DNA from: Perkinsus olseni
Taxonomy: Eukaryota; Perkinsozoa; Perkinsida; Perkinsidae
Reading direction: 5' to 3'
DNA length: 57,881 bases
Assembly (NCBI GenBank): GCA_013115135.1
Contig: JABANP010000329.1
Location: 1 to 57,881, forward strand
The translations under genes and the position numbers were made by a program. Under the pieces are notes generated by a model, which saw only the letters and a program-made list of their open reading frames with translations, ran no database searches and was not told the DNA's origin. Below are positions 1 through 10,607 of the stretch, one piece after another. Position 1 is the first letter of the stretch; each line of letters begins with the position of its first letter.

Positions 1-1010
1 CCTCCGGTCGAGACCACTGCTGAGCCTCCGGTTGAGACCACTGCTGAGCCTCCGGTTGAGACCACTGCTGAGCCTCCGGTTGAGACCACTGCTGAGCCTC
101 CGGTTGAGACCACTGCTGAGCCTCCGGTCGAGACCACTGCTGAGCCTCCGGTTGAGACCACTGCTGAGCCTCCGGTCGAGACCACTGCTGAGCCTCCGGT
201 TGAGACCACTGCTGAGCCTCCGGTCGAGACCACTGCTGAGCCTCCGGTTGAGACCACTGCTGAGCCTCCGGTTGAGACCACTGCTGAGCCTCCGGTTGAG
301 ACCACTGCTGAGCCTCCGGTTGAGACCACTGCTGAGCCTCCGGTTGAGACCACTGCTGAGCCTCCGGTTGAGACCACTGCTGAGCCTCCGGTTGAGACCA
401 CTGCTGAGCCTCCGGTTGAGACCACTGCTGAGCCTCCGGTTGAGACCACTGCTGAGCCTCCGGTTGAGACCACTGCTGAGCCTCCGGTTGAGACCACTGC
501 TGAGCCTCCGGTTGAGACCACTGCTGAGCCTCCGGTCGAGACCACTGCTGAGCCTCCGGTTGAGACCACTGCTGAGCCTCCGGTCGAGACCACTGCTGAG
601 CCTCCGGTTGAGACTACTGCTGAGCCTCCGGTTGAGACCACTGCTGAGCCTCCGGTTGAGACCACTGCTGAGCCTCCGGTTGAGACCACTGCTGAGCCTC
701 CGGTTGAGACCACTGCTGAGCCTCCGGTTGAGACCACTGCTGAGCCTCCGGTTGAGACCACCGCCGTACTCCGGTCGAGACCACTGTTGAGCCTCCGGTT
801 GAGACTACTGCTGAGCCTCCGGTCGAGACCACTGCTGAGCCTCCGGTTGAGACTACTGCTGAGCCTCCGGTTGAGACCACTGCTGAGCCTCCGGTGGAGA
901 CCACCGCCGTACCTCCGGTTGCGACAACGGCCGTACCTCCGGTTGAGACCACTGCTGAGCCTCCGGTTGATACTACTGCGGCACCTCCGGTCGAGACCAC
1001 TGCTGAGCCT
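1..1010. repeat. 24-bp tandem array (CCTCCGGTTGAGACCACTGC+TGAG)
   Basis: The unit is nearly perfect from base 1 to about 744, with T/C variation at one site (GGTTGAG versus GGTCGAG), and becomes degenerate towards 1010. The homogeneous part is at the window edge, so the array probably extends further upstream. Confidence 0.95.
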
Positions 1011-1157
1011 TCGGTTGAGACGAGTTTCGGGATCACGACCGAGGCCATGGTCAAAGATCCAGCCGGAACTACGGAGCCCGTTGTTGAGACGGCTAATCCA
1101 CCTGCCGAGACGATTATTCTCTTACCGGCCACCTCGACTCTTCGAATTCTATCGTGA
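1..1157 (+). CDS. 3' end of a PPVETTAE tandem-repeat protein (partial, one frame break)
   Basis: In frame 1 from the first base the DNA reads as 8-residue units PPVETTAE, repeated about 31 times. The repeat frame breaks near 768, where one C is missing in GCCGTACTCCGG compared with the later GCCGTACCTCCGG. The same protein then continues one frame over, with diverging units (AVPPVATT, AEPPVDTT), and ends in a non-repetitive tail (ETSFGITTEAMVKDPAGTT) with a stop at 1155-1157. The start lies outside the window. Acidic, Pro/Thr-rich arrays of this kind are typical of secreted or surface stalk proteins, but no signal peptide or anchor is visible in this part. Function unknown. All other open frames in the array are shadows, because a 24-bp unit keeps every frame open. 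Confidence 0.6.
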
Positions 1158-1750
1158 CCATAGAATAACGCTTCTTTTCATTTTTGTCCCCTACTCAGTC
1201 GTATATAAGTATGAAGTTCATATCGCGTCAACCAACCACACGCAAGAGTGTGTTTCCAATCCGCAATTTGTTGCGTGGGAAGTGATGAGAGAAATTCATG
1301 TGCTTCATCATCTAAGTCTTCATCGAAATGTTGGCAGGACTTGTATGAGCCGGTGCACTTTACGTTCTCAGAATGTCAACAGGGTGAAGGAGTGCCGTCG
1401 GCGGTATCTACGCTTATTGCCTCCATTATCCCTCTGAGATCCGTAGGACAATCTCTATATCTAATTTCAGTAGTAGTACGGATGATTACGACAACGCCTC
1501 TGGTATGATTAAATTGCTCATACATCTCATGCCATTGTGAGCTCCAGTAATCGAGTTGCCGAGAAATCCAATCGCCATGGCCAACGCTCTTCCGCTCCTC
1601 ACTGGATGGTTTAACCCAACAACCGCTCGGGATATGGTGTAATACACCGGGTGTATGAGTCGAAACAATCTTAACAATATCGCTATTGTGCCTGTTGGGC
1701 AACAAGACTCTGGTTGAACCACTTCTTCCCGTACTGTACGATGTTACTTA
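1158..1750. other. Intergenic stretch between converging genes
   Basis: Contains only short frames without recognisable protein character on either strand. It lies between the stop of the repeat gene (+) and the stop of the TMEM33-like gene (-), so it probably holds two 3' UTRs. I see no repeat or RNA gene. Confidence 0.4.
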
Positions 1751-2863
1751 TCACTGGGAGGGACGTGACGGTCCTGAAACACCGATATTCCGCGGGAACA
1801 CTGAAACCTCTATGCCTACTGTGTCTTCGCATCAACGATGCTCCATGCCTCGTGATGATGAGCTGAAGACCTGGGTGCTTGGTATCTACGGCGAGGATCC
1901 GGCTGATGAACAGGAATCGAACTCGGGAGTACCTTATCCGCAAGAGACTCCAGTACAGGAAGCATGCCATGATCTCTCGGTAGGGCGTGAATAGGTTTAT
2001 GAGATACTGGAATCCAATGCCTGAGTTCAACACGATGTACGGCAAGAAGTGAGCCAAGATTGAGTGGCACTACCGAGTTCGCATATAGTGGACACCCGCA
2101 TGATATCTGCTTCTCTGGACTTGAGCTTGAGCCAAAACGGCTGAATCTTGGCCCAAAACGGAACACCTGCGCGTGTACGTACTAAACGAGGAGGGATGGT
2201 ATACATGGGCTTACCCGCAAGATGGGAGTTTGCGAAAGTGCCGCAGTACCACATAGAGCGACGCACGATCACAAACAAGCCGAATATGTTGGGAATGAAG
2301 CTTCCCGTTGCCAGTAGCACTGAGAGTAGGAAGAGACGTCACATCTAACTCAGTGACAACTACAGCAGAGCGAGACTCCACAGCAGTTAGGACTTCACTA
2401 AGCCTGGGACACTGCAATTCACGCGGTGCCCTATATGACATTGCGGAGATGAAATACTCCGTGTCGATGGAACAGATTCCACAAAGAGCGTATGAACAAG
2501 GCGCGACTGCATTACAGCTCATAAAAAGGAATGGGAAGTCCGCACCCAGAGTGACTCGGCTCATCCACATCTGGAAAGACTGCATGCCACTCCGAACCTA
2601 CGACAGATAACCGGATCAACGCGTGATGCGGTCGCACACCCCTCTAGCGACGCTTACCGGCGGGAGACCATAGTTGGTCCAGATGGTGTAAACGCAGACG
2701 AAAGCACTGGCCATAAAGGTCATCCGGTAGAAGACCAACGACGGTATCTGGGCTATGTAGGCCTGCCAGAAACAGTTGATTACGCACGACGTCTCAGAGC
2801 AGTTGTTATTACGACAAGAGGGATGATGTAAAGCACGGCATTAACCAGTACAAGCATGTGCAT
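1751..2863 (-). CDS. TMEM33/Pom33-family membrane protein (putative)
   Basis: Reading the minus strand across short introns gives a multi-pass membrane protein. A hydrophobic exon starts at MHMLVLVNAVLYIIPLVV (2863 downward). Next comes a second membrane exon (IPSLVFYRMTFMASAFVCVY), then FQMWMSRVTLGADFPFLFMS, then a C-terminal exon with GFQYLINLFTPYREIMACFL and RIRYSRVRF. This aromatic/RYS pattern before the C-terminus matches TMEM33/Pom33/Per33 proteins, which act in the ER membrane and at nuclear pores. A frame-consistent end follows an intron (about 1835-1901) and reaches a TGA at 1753-1751. The 5' end is uncertain: an upstream exon around 2960-3010 (MMPVPWWIIPLLGYLAYTR) may belong to the gene, but its splice phase does not fit. 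The family assignment is by eye only. Confidence 0.6.
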
Positions 2864-3426
2864 GGAGAAGGCCACAGCAGCAGGGCTAGTGGCTGCCGAT
2901 TGGCCCGCAGCAGCTCCTGAACACTAGCAGGTCCCTCAGTTGAGGCCCCATTCACCGGTACTACCTTGGGCTGGCTTCCTTAAACCGGGTATAGGCTAAG
3001 TAGCCTAGAAGAGGGATGATCCACCACGGTACTGGCATCATGATACTTTATGTAAAACTCTGAGTCGGACTACTCTCGACTGGCGCCGTAATCCTGACCT
3101 CAGGGACCACATTCGCCGGCGGCGGGACACCGACGATAGCGCGCGCCCCGCATGCTATCGCAGACGAGATTGTGCGGCTTAGACAAGGGGTTGTACCGGA
3201 GATACAATGGTTGCCGCAGTGCTCATTGTTCCGATCTCAGTATCCACAGATTCAGCAGCGATGCTCGGCCGCCACGTGGCACGCCGCTTTTTGGAGTCGT
3301 CGGAGCGCCATATCCTCCCATAACGACCGCACTTTTCCTTTCATTCTCTCTCACGGCTTCAGACTACAGAATCAACCATTCGCTGTACTCCCTGCTCGTC
3401 CCTACAGCGGCGATTAGTTGTGCTGA
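2864..3426. other. Probable divergent promoter region
   Basis: Lies between the TMEM33-like gene (-) and the coiled-coil gene (+). It may contain the 5' exon of the former near 2960-3010. The 3100-3150 part is GC-rich. Otherwise I see nothing recognisable. Confidence 0.35.
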
Positions 3427-4166
3427 ATGGCAGATCCTCCTCTCGCTGATGGCGAACGGTCAGCGTCCGAGATTGAAAAGGAGTTCGACTCCTATTTGCG
3501 GACTTCAATTTTCGGGACAGGTCGACGTAATGAGGGTAACAGGGGAATGGGCTCCGCCGCGGGAACACGCGGGAGTTGCAAGCTCAATCTCAGGCGTAAC
3601 GTGGCCAGAGCCTGTGAGCGACTTACCGGCTGGTGGTCATCAGAGGGAGACTGATCTGGCCGGCCACGCCCGCCCTAGCAGTTCAAATGCCGTCCGTCGT
3701 GAGGAGATGACGGGCAGCTTCCTTGTCGAACAGTTCTCCTCGGAGTTGGAGACCTTGCCCCTCCGGGCTAGAGTGGATAAAAGCTAACTAGGTCCCTCGA
3801 CCATCTAAAATCTGCCCACTGTACTATGCAGTCTCAAGTGAGAGGTTATCGCCACTGGTGGACGCATCATCGCCATAGGTACGCCGGAAGTTGGAACAAC
3901 TCGCGAGCGAGACGGCCTTATCATCTAGGGGTCTTGCTGGAGCTGTGGAACGATCTGCCGTTGGCCTACGGGACTGTGAAAGGTCAGTACAGGAAGATGG
4001 CCATCGCTGGCCATGGGCATGGGACTTTAGGGGAGCCATGGAAATACGGTCCATTCTTGAGGGTCATATCAGTAAAATGGAATTGAGTATAGCTGGGCTG
4101 GGAAGGCAGATAGAAGATATAGCCGACAGACAGCAGCGAGCGGAAGCCGTGGTGAGAGAATGGTAG
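3427..4166 (+). CDS. Small coiled-coil protein, unrecognised
   Basis: Begins at ATG 3427 (MADPPLADGERSASEIEKEF). Introns read as about 3524-3596, 3772-3878 and 3978-4028, all GT-AG, and they join the frames cleanly. The product is about 165 residues: an acidic N-terminus, a short Pro/Gly-rich segment, then FLVEQFSSELETLPLRAR and a helical C-terminal half with heptad-like spacing (SILEGHISKMELSIAGLGRQ, IEDIADRQQRAEAVV). It stops at 4166, about 100 bp before the fused SPT gene. The shape resembles small coiled-coil subunits of trafficking or nucleoporin complexes, but I recognise no family signature. Function unknown. Confidence 0.6.
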
Positions 4167-4270
4167 AGGTCGTGGCAGGCTAGCTCTGTCCCATAACAGA
4201 TCCTCGGAGTTGAGCACCTCGCTCGTGACTAAGCTAACAGAAAGTTGACCAAACCGTGTACGCATGAAGC

Positions 4271-7200
4271 ATGATTCTCATTTCATCGACCTCCATTGGA
4301 CAGAATTGTGTTGGTAGAAGAACAGTGATGCTGTCGATCAGTTCCATTCGTTCCTCTGGGCATCAACATTCCCTCAACGCCAGAAACATGTCCCTACCAT
4401 CCTTAGCAGTGTCCTACTCGCAAGAGGACTGGGCCTTCATGCTCGATGATGCCGATCGATATGCAGTCACTGTGGTCTTCATGGTACTTGGCCGAGGCCT
4501 CAGTTCTGTCTTGGTCAACTTGACGCCCCTGTTCAGATCGGACTGGCCATATGCCTGTTCGTGATTGACGAATTCCGCGGCACCAGGCCGAAGGCTTCGG
4601 CAGCGTTCATGCCGGTTTTCTATCCAGATGAGAGTATTCCATGGTAAGAGAGAGGCCTCTGGGTGGGGTAATGATTTTGGAGGCATCAGGGCGAAGCTGA
4701 ATGACTATGAGTACTTCTCTGGGCTTTTTGGCCTCGGTATTCGGAAGTGGGGCCTGTGGAAGTGGGCTACGAAGGTAGTCCGCCGCAGCACTACTAAAGC
4801 AACCAAAAGTAGTGGACTAAGTTGAGCCCGCTAGAGTTGGACTTTGAATTCTCAGAGTCGGAAGGCGAAGAAGACGAGCATTCTTATCGTGACATGGACC
4901 TACCTTGGACCACGGTTGTGCATGCGTACATCGGGTATATGGTACTGTTCATAAAGGGGATACTACGGGAGTGTCTCTGGACTGTAACGTTCAACAAAAA
5001 TAAGAATGCCAGCGAGAACTGGTGCCCGCAGTGGTGGAAGGAGTTCTATACTCAGCACATGTAGGAGGGGATGATAGTGCTCTTTAGCCTGTCTATTCAT
5101 GCTGCGTTCACCATGCTCCCTGTTGGAGTTGTTGACATCCGTGCTTGCTGTCAGGTACCGAAGGATCGAAGACTGCTGGAACCGACCTATTTGTTCAGCA
5201 CCGGGCAGCACCATTGATGTGATAAACTGCCTTTCGACCAGCGTGTGATGTGCAGGCGTTGCGTCAGATACTTGTACGTTCTCGCCACGATCACATGGCC
5301 AAGCGTTTTGGGAAATTCCAACCGACTGGGGAGGTTCAGAAAGGTTGCATCAATCTGGCTTCTTACAACTACCTAGGATTTGGAGGGACTGATGAATACT
5401 GTAGTGAAGATACTCAATCCTCGCAGAGTATCTTGAGGTCAACCTCAGGCACTCCGCTGGCGATCAAAGCACTAGATCAGTATGGATTGGCAGTTTGCGC
5501 GTCGAGGCCAGAATACGGAGGTAGCCTCCAACCCTTCCTCAGTATTTCCCAGTGGTCGTTCGTCAGGAACGAATAGACTTCACAACGAGTTCGAAGCCAA
5601 GGTGGCTGCGTTCTTGGGGAAAGAGGACGCCCTGGTCATGGGCATGGGCTTTGCCACTAACAGTAATACTCAGGGACGGTTCCGCTGGGTGGGCGCCTCT
5701 GTGATACGGTAGTGTAAGCGTACTGTTTGCTGAGCTTTGAAGACTGTGGGTGTTGTTCGGATCGGAATTTGCCCTAGCGAACGTGGCTGGTACTCTTCGA
5801 AGAGTGCTGGTGATCGTGAATATTAGTATTTTTGCCCGTAATCGTGTGCCTTCGTCGAGCGAGAGAGATCCCTCGCGCTTAACGGTTCTTTAGTACCGAT
5901 GCCATTAGTACCGAATGATATCGTACGGGGATGACTACGCAGCACACAGGCCATCTCAGACATTGCTCGCTACAGGTACCTTCCTCGGTGCCTTGGCGAT
6001 GACCGAGTGTGGATCATTAGCTAAGAGGGTAGTACCATTCTCTTACATGTGTGTTGCCTTGCTTCATCATAGCCTCTGGTGCAGCTCTGTCACTCTGACG
6101 AAGGGATGCCGCGGAGGTGTCAGTCAAGGACCGACTTCGTTTTCAGACCCTTTTTGTCTCCGATCAACTCAATCATAAGTCGATCGTGGAAGGTGTTAAG
6201 CAAAGCAGCGCCAAGGTCATTGGCTTTAAGCACAACAATATGCATGACCTTGAAAAAATTTTGGATAGAGAAACTCGTAATTCGCATGCGTGCTGATACC
6301 AACTCTTCAGGAAATCGTGTGAATTCAGGCTCGGGTAAATGGGCGAAGATTGTGATACTGGTGGAGGGCATATATTCCATGGAAGGCGAGTTCTGTCGAT
6401 TGAGAGAAACGGTACGTCCACGCTTCTTCGGTCGCCCTGGCCCTTTGCGCATTCACAGTGTCGGTCAGGTTTCTTTAAAGAACAAGTACAAATGTTATCT
6501 TTGGTTGGACGAGGCTCACTCGATTGGAGCAGTCGGGCCTACTGGAAGAGGCGTTTCTGAGCTTTTCGATGTTGGTAATAACTTATCATCCGCTATTGCC
6601 GTGTCTCATTACCTACAAGACATTAGCCGATGCCGATCGATCGAAGTGCGCAGTCGACCGCTTTCTACTAGCTTTCTTTCTACCGATATCTACTAGGTGG
6701 CTGCTACACCTCTGCCGTTTCTTCGTGGGTCCTGCTGTAGCTTAATTTTTCGCGTAGAACAGTGTCGTTCGCGATGGAAGAACGAGTGTGGTTATCGTGA
6801 TAGAGTCGACGGCAGATACGTCTGAGATCGACATTATGATGGGGACCTTCACCAAGTCCTTCGGTTCCAACGGTGGCTATATCGCCAGTACCAACGAGTG
6901 CATTCAGGTGGGTATTGCTTCCGATGTCAACCACGTCTCCCCAGTGACGCCTTCTCTCAGCACCTTCGTCGCTGCTCCTTGGGTTGGTTACACGGTGCAG
7001 CGATGCCGCCAATGGTCACAGCGCAGGCCATGGCTGCTCTAGATCTACTCTCGACCGAGCGAGGCAAGGCTAAGGTATGGGGAGCCTCCGAAGGGATCTT
7101 CGGGGTGGATGCTTTCTGGCAGTTACGTGCAGTGCGGGTGAACGCCAACTACCTTCGTGAAGGTCTGATGAAACTCAACCTGCGGGTCATCGGCGATATC

Positions 7201-9455
7201 GACTCTCCCGTCATTTGCGTCATGCTGGTATGCTCTGCGCCTTGGCTGCTGTCCTGTACTACGCCTTGGCAGGTTCATCCTGAGAAGATTGCTCAGTTCT
7301 CACGAGAGTGCCTGAAGAGGAACATTGCGGCTGTTGTGGTACGTTGCAAGAAGCCTTCGCTGTCCTTAGTCAGCGTGAGGCATTGCTCAGGTTGGGTATC
7401 CAGCGACCCCAGTTATCCTGTCTCGTGCCCGCTTCTGTGTGAGCGCTAGTCACACCAAGGAGCAACTGGACGCCACGCTAGAGGCTGTGAAGGAAGTCTC
7501 TAAGATTGTTGGTAGTACTTGCTCCTGATCTCCGGGGTTGTTCCATTCACTCCGTCCTAGGCATCGAGTATGGTAACAACACGAATGAATCAGCAGCGCG
7601 GGCATACAGGACGTACCTGTCCGAAGCCCCGATCATTACCAACCCCTTGCCGGGCTTGGAGACCTACTGGAACCCCGAGCCTCTTGTTCCAAGCCACATT
7701 GATATAGAGAGGGAGAGCTTGTCAAGCAAGAGTAAGCAGTGACGGTGGCTATTGGGACGGTTAAGCAGTGGCGGTGGCTATTGGGACGGTTGCCATCCCG
7801 CATGATGATTCTACTTCGAGCGGGGTGCCGGATGTTGGGAGATTTTGATCTCCCAATGCATTTCCAGTTCCCTTGATAGCTCTTGCAGAGCTTCGAAGAT
7901 TTCATCCCACTGTGGTTGAGGTCTAGCTCGACGTTCAGCGAGTAGTCCTAGTATGGAGGGCTTGGTGCCTCGATAGGTACATCTGCAACCAGCTCTCCTC
8001 GAGACGGCCGCTCGAGTGAGTCCGAAGATGAGCGACGCGACTCCTTGGTCGACTTTTGCCACTATTGATCCATTGTCCCTTCAACACAAGCCTGATGAGA
8101 AGTTGATGGAGGTGGCTAGATCTGTCGTCAGGGCGAAGGGCGTTGGTGCGTGCGGACCGAGGGGCTTCTATGGTACGCTGGGGTTCTCGGCGGACTCATC
8201 GTTGACCTCGGAATGGCGTAGGTACCACGGTGGAACACTTGGACTTGGAGAAGGCTATCTCGGAATTCCTTGGCACCGAGGCAGCTATCGTGTACAGTCA
8301 CCATACAGTATCCGACTCTAGTGTGGTAAGTCGTGTTGACTGCGCTGGCTCAGCTCCTGTGTTGTATCGAGCTACATTTGATCGTGTGGGGAGCTCGTCC
8401 TTGTTGTTCTTGGAATTTCGTGGCGCGCGGTCATGGTCGCCGATGGTCATCAGATTCAAGCGTTCATCACTAAGAACGACTTCGCTATCGTCCATAAGGA
8501 TGCCAACGCACATATGTGCACCGGTCTCAACCTCTCTCGTGTGAAGAACATCACATGGTGGTCGGGCGATATCGATGAGCTGGCTAAGTTGGTTGAGGCA
8601 CAGAGCAAGGATGTGAAGCTAGCCGCCCGCGCTGGAAGGCTGTGGATCCTCATGGACAGCAATTATGGTGTGGATCTATCACAGGTCGGTAGCGGAGCTT
8701 ATGGTTTAGGAAAGTGCAAGATTGCAAGATTTCTTTTTCTCAGGTTGTTGAGATCAAGGAAGAGTTCGGTGCTTATTTGCTCCTTGATGATACCTATGGC
8801 ATCGGCGCTGTGGGCGAGAACGGTCGAGGCTACTGTGAATACTATGGCGTAAGAGCGGCGTATTCGGTCGTACCACACTTCACCATACTCATGTCGCAGG
8901 TCCCGTGTTCATCCGTGGACCTTCTCATAGGCTCCCTCGAGCACGCCTTCGGATCCCAGGGAGGATTTTGTGCTGGTCAACAGACCACCATTGACCATCA
9001 AACTCTCTACGGCAGCGGCTACTGCTTCAGCGCCAGTTCCCCTCCTGCTTCCTGTAAATTTGCCGCCGAAACGATGCGCCACTTGCAGGAAAGTGAGCGT
9101 CTAGGTCGTCTACAGAGCCAACGTTGAGCAACTCCACCAGTGCCTGATTGACGCCGGTGCGAAGGTCATCACCGACTCCCAATGTTTCGCTCAAATCGTA
9201 GAGGTTCCCGATGCCCAGAGTATCGCAGATTCCCTCCGATTGGACGGCTTTGCGGTTCAGCCGTTGTTCGTTTCACCATTAGAGAAGGGCGGCTTGGCTG
9301 CGGCGGAGCGAAGAAACACTTTGTTGAGAATTTGCGTACGTGCTGATCACAGTGCGGCCCAGATTGCTGAACTTGGTGCGTCTGTGGGGGAATTGAACTT
9401 GTCGGCGTCATCAGCTTGCCACAGCACCGGTAGCAGCGACAGCTACACTCTGTAA
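4271..9455 (+). CDS. Single-chain serine palmitoyltransferase, LCB2-LCB1 fusion, copy A
   Basis: Predicted to condense serine with palmitoyl-CoA, the first step of sphingolipid synthesis, at the ER membrane. Order: a hydrophobic N-terminal segment ([14 protein letters not shown] across intron 4484-4536); the LCB2 half with its own membrane segment ([16 protein letters not shown]) and the motifs [41 protein letters not shown] and [13 protein letters not shown] (PLP lysine at 6854-6856); then a linker and the LCB1 half with [52 protein letters not shown]1 lacks the PLP lysine (HAFGSQGGF), as usual for that subunit. About 20 GT-AG introns join in frame; two are long (5663-5975 and 7732-7992). 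One apparent extra base near 9113-9116 (CTACAGAGCC, copy B has CCAGGCC) shifts the frame inside the last exon. The start could instead be the ATG at 4391. The ending differs from copy B. Confidence 0.88.
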
Positions 9456-10607
9456 ATTACATTCCATAGACGGTCTTGGTCGTCGTCGTCGATTTGGGGT
9501 CATTAATAGCCGTATTGAGGCTGGCTAAACTAGTATGATGACTGTGGACGTTGTATCCTATCTACTACGTTTTACGAGATCCCCTGTACTTGACACTACC
9601 AACGCTGCGGACTATATCCAGTGAACTTACTGACGGGCTCTATGGATCAGCCGTCACAAAGCACTCTTCTTCATCTATGTATTAATATATCTAAGTCACT
9701 GATGGGCGGCATTTGCGAGGGTGGCCGCAGCAGCGCCCCGTTTGTTACATAGTAAACCATGCTGCTCCTGCTATTTGGCATCACTTACTTGTCTTACGTT
9801 CTGCCTAAAATCGTCGTCGTCGTCGTCACGGTGCAGTCTGTTCGGTCGGAATCATATTGGTCGTCGTCGTCGTCGTATTAGTCCCTCCTAGCCTCCTCGA
9901 TGGGAGTCCTTCTCTAGGAGGTCTTTCTATTGCAAAATTTTCGCACGAATTAGTGGAATTTGTATCGGTAGCTATTATGATACTCGTGAAGACGCGTGTC
10001 AGCGAGGTACAAAATGCCCCATTGATTCCGCCTTCTTCGATTATTATTATCGTCAACAACAACATCATCACTGTCAAGATTTGCTGCCGCCAAGACTACG
10101 TCTTGAAAGTAACCTTTGCGGATTGCTGACGATTGCTCTTTTGGTTCAAGTGCCCACCTTGGAGAGGGACAGGTATTGTGTGCGCTGGTCGCTTAGGGCG
10201 TATCTTGGCTGGTGTCGACTTAGTTGTTATTGTGGCTCTTCATGTTTGATCATCACTGGAGTGCGTACTGAATTCATTAGTCGCTCGTCGATTACCGTAA
10301 CCCTACGGTAAGCGTAGAACCAGACTAGACGATGGCTCCTACCCGTTCTCACCCTCGAATGTATTGTGTCACGGTGTCCCTTCTGGGGTACTAGCCGTCG
10401 TAAGGGGGACGCCACGCAGGAAATCATCAATCTTGGAGGATTAGATAACGGTTTTGAGGGTTCGTTTGCGCGCTCGCGCGGGATGTTGATTACGGATCAT
10501 GGTGGAGGAGGCTCAACGGAGGGTGGGAGATCATCACGAGGCGAGGGGGCACCTTCTTTGTGGCAGCTCATTTACCTTTCAAAGCACACAATTCTTGCAT
10601 AAATACG
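9456..10607. other. Intergenic region with (GTC)n/(GAC)n microsatellites
   Basis: Separates the two SPT copies. Contains short CGT/GTC runs near 9480-9495, 9810-9830 and 9857-9880, and ATT/CAA runs near 10038-10068. No frame here has protein character. It should hold the 3' UTR of copy A and the promoter of copy B. Confidence 0.6.

Noticed and set aside
32..790. Long open frame of RPLLSLRL repeats, and minus-strand frames of AVVSTGGS repeats.
   Set aside because: Out-of-frame readings of the 24-bp array. The non-repetitive C-terminal continuation and stop exist only for the PPVETTAE frame.
5250..5576. Apparent non-homologous insert ([14 protein letters not shown]) in SPT copy A.
   Set aside because: A 47-nt GT-AG intron at about 5401-5447 gives [15 protein letters not shown], which aligns with copy B's [15 protein letters not shown].
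9810..10070. Valine-run open frames such as MVVVVVVLVPP.
   Set aside because: Product of (GTC)n/(GTN)n microsatellites in the gap between the SPT copies; no start context, splice context or counterpart.
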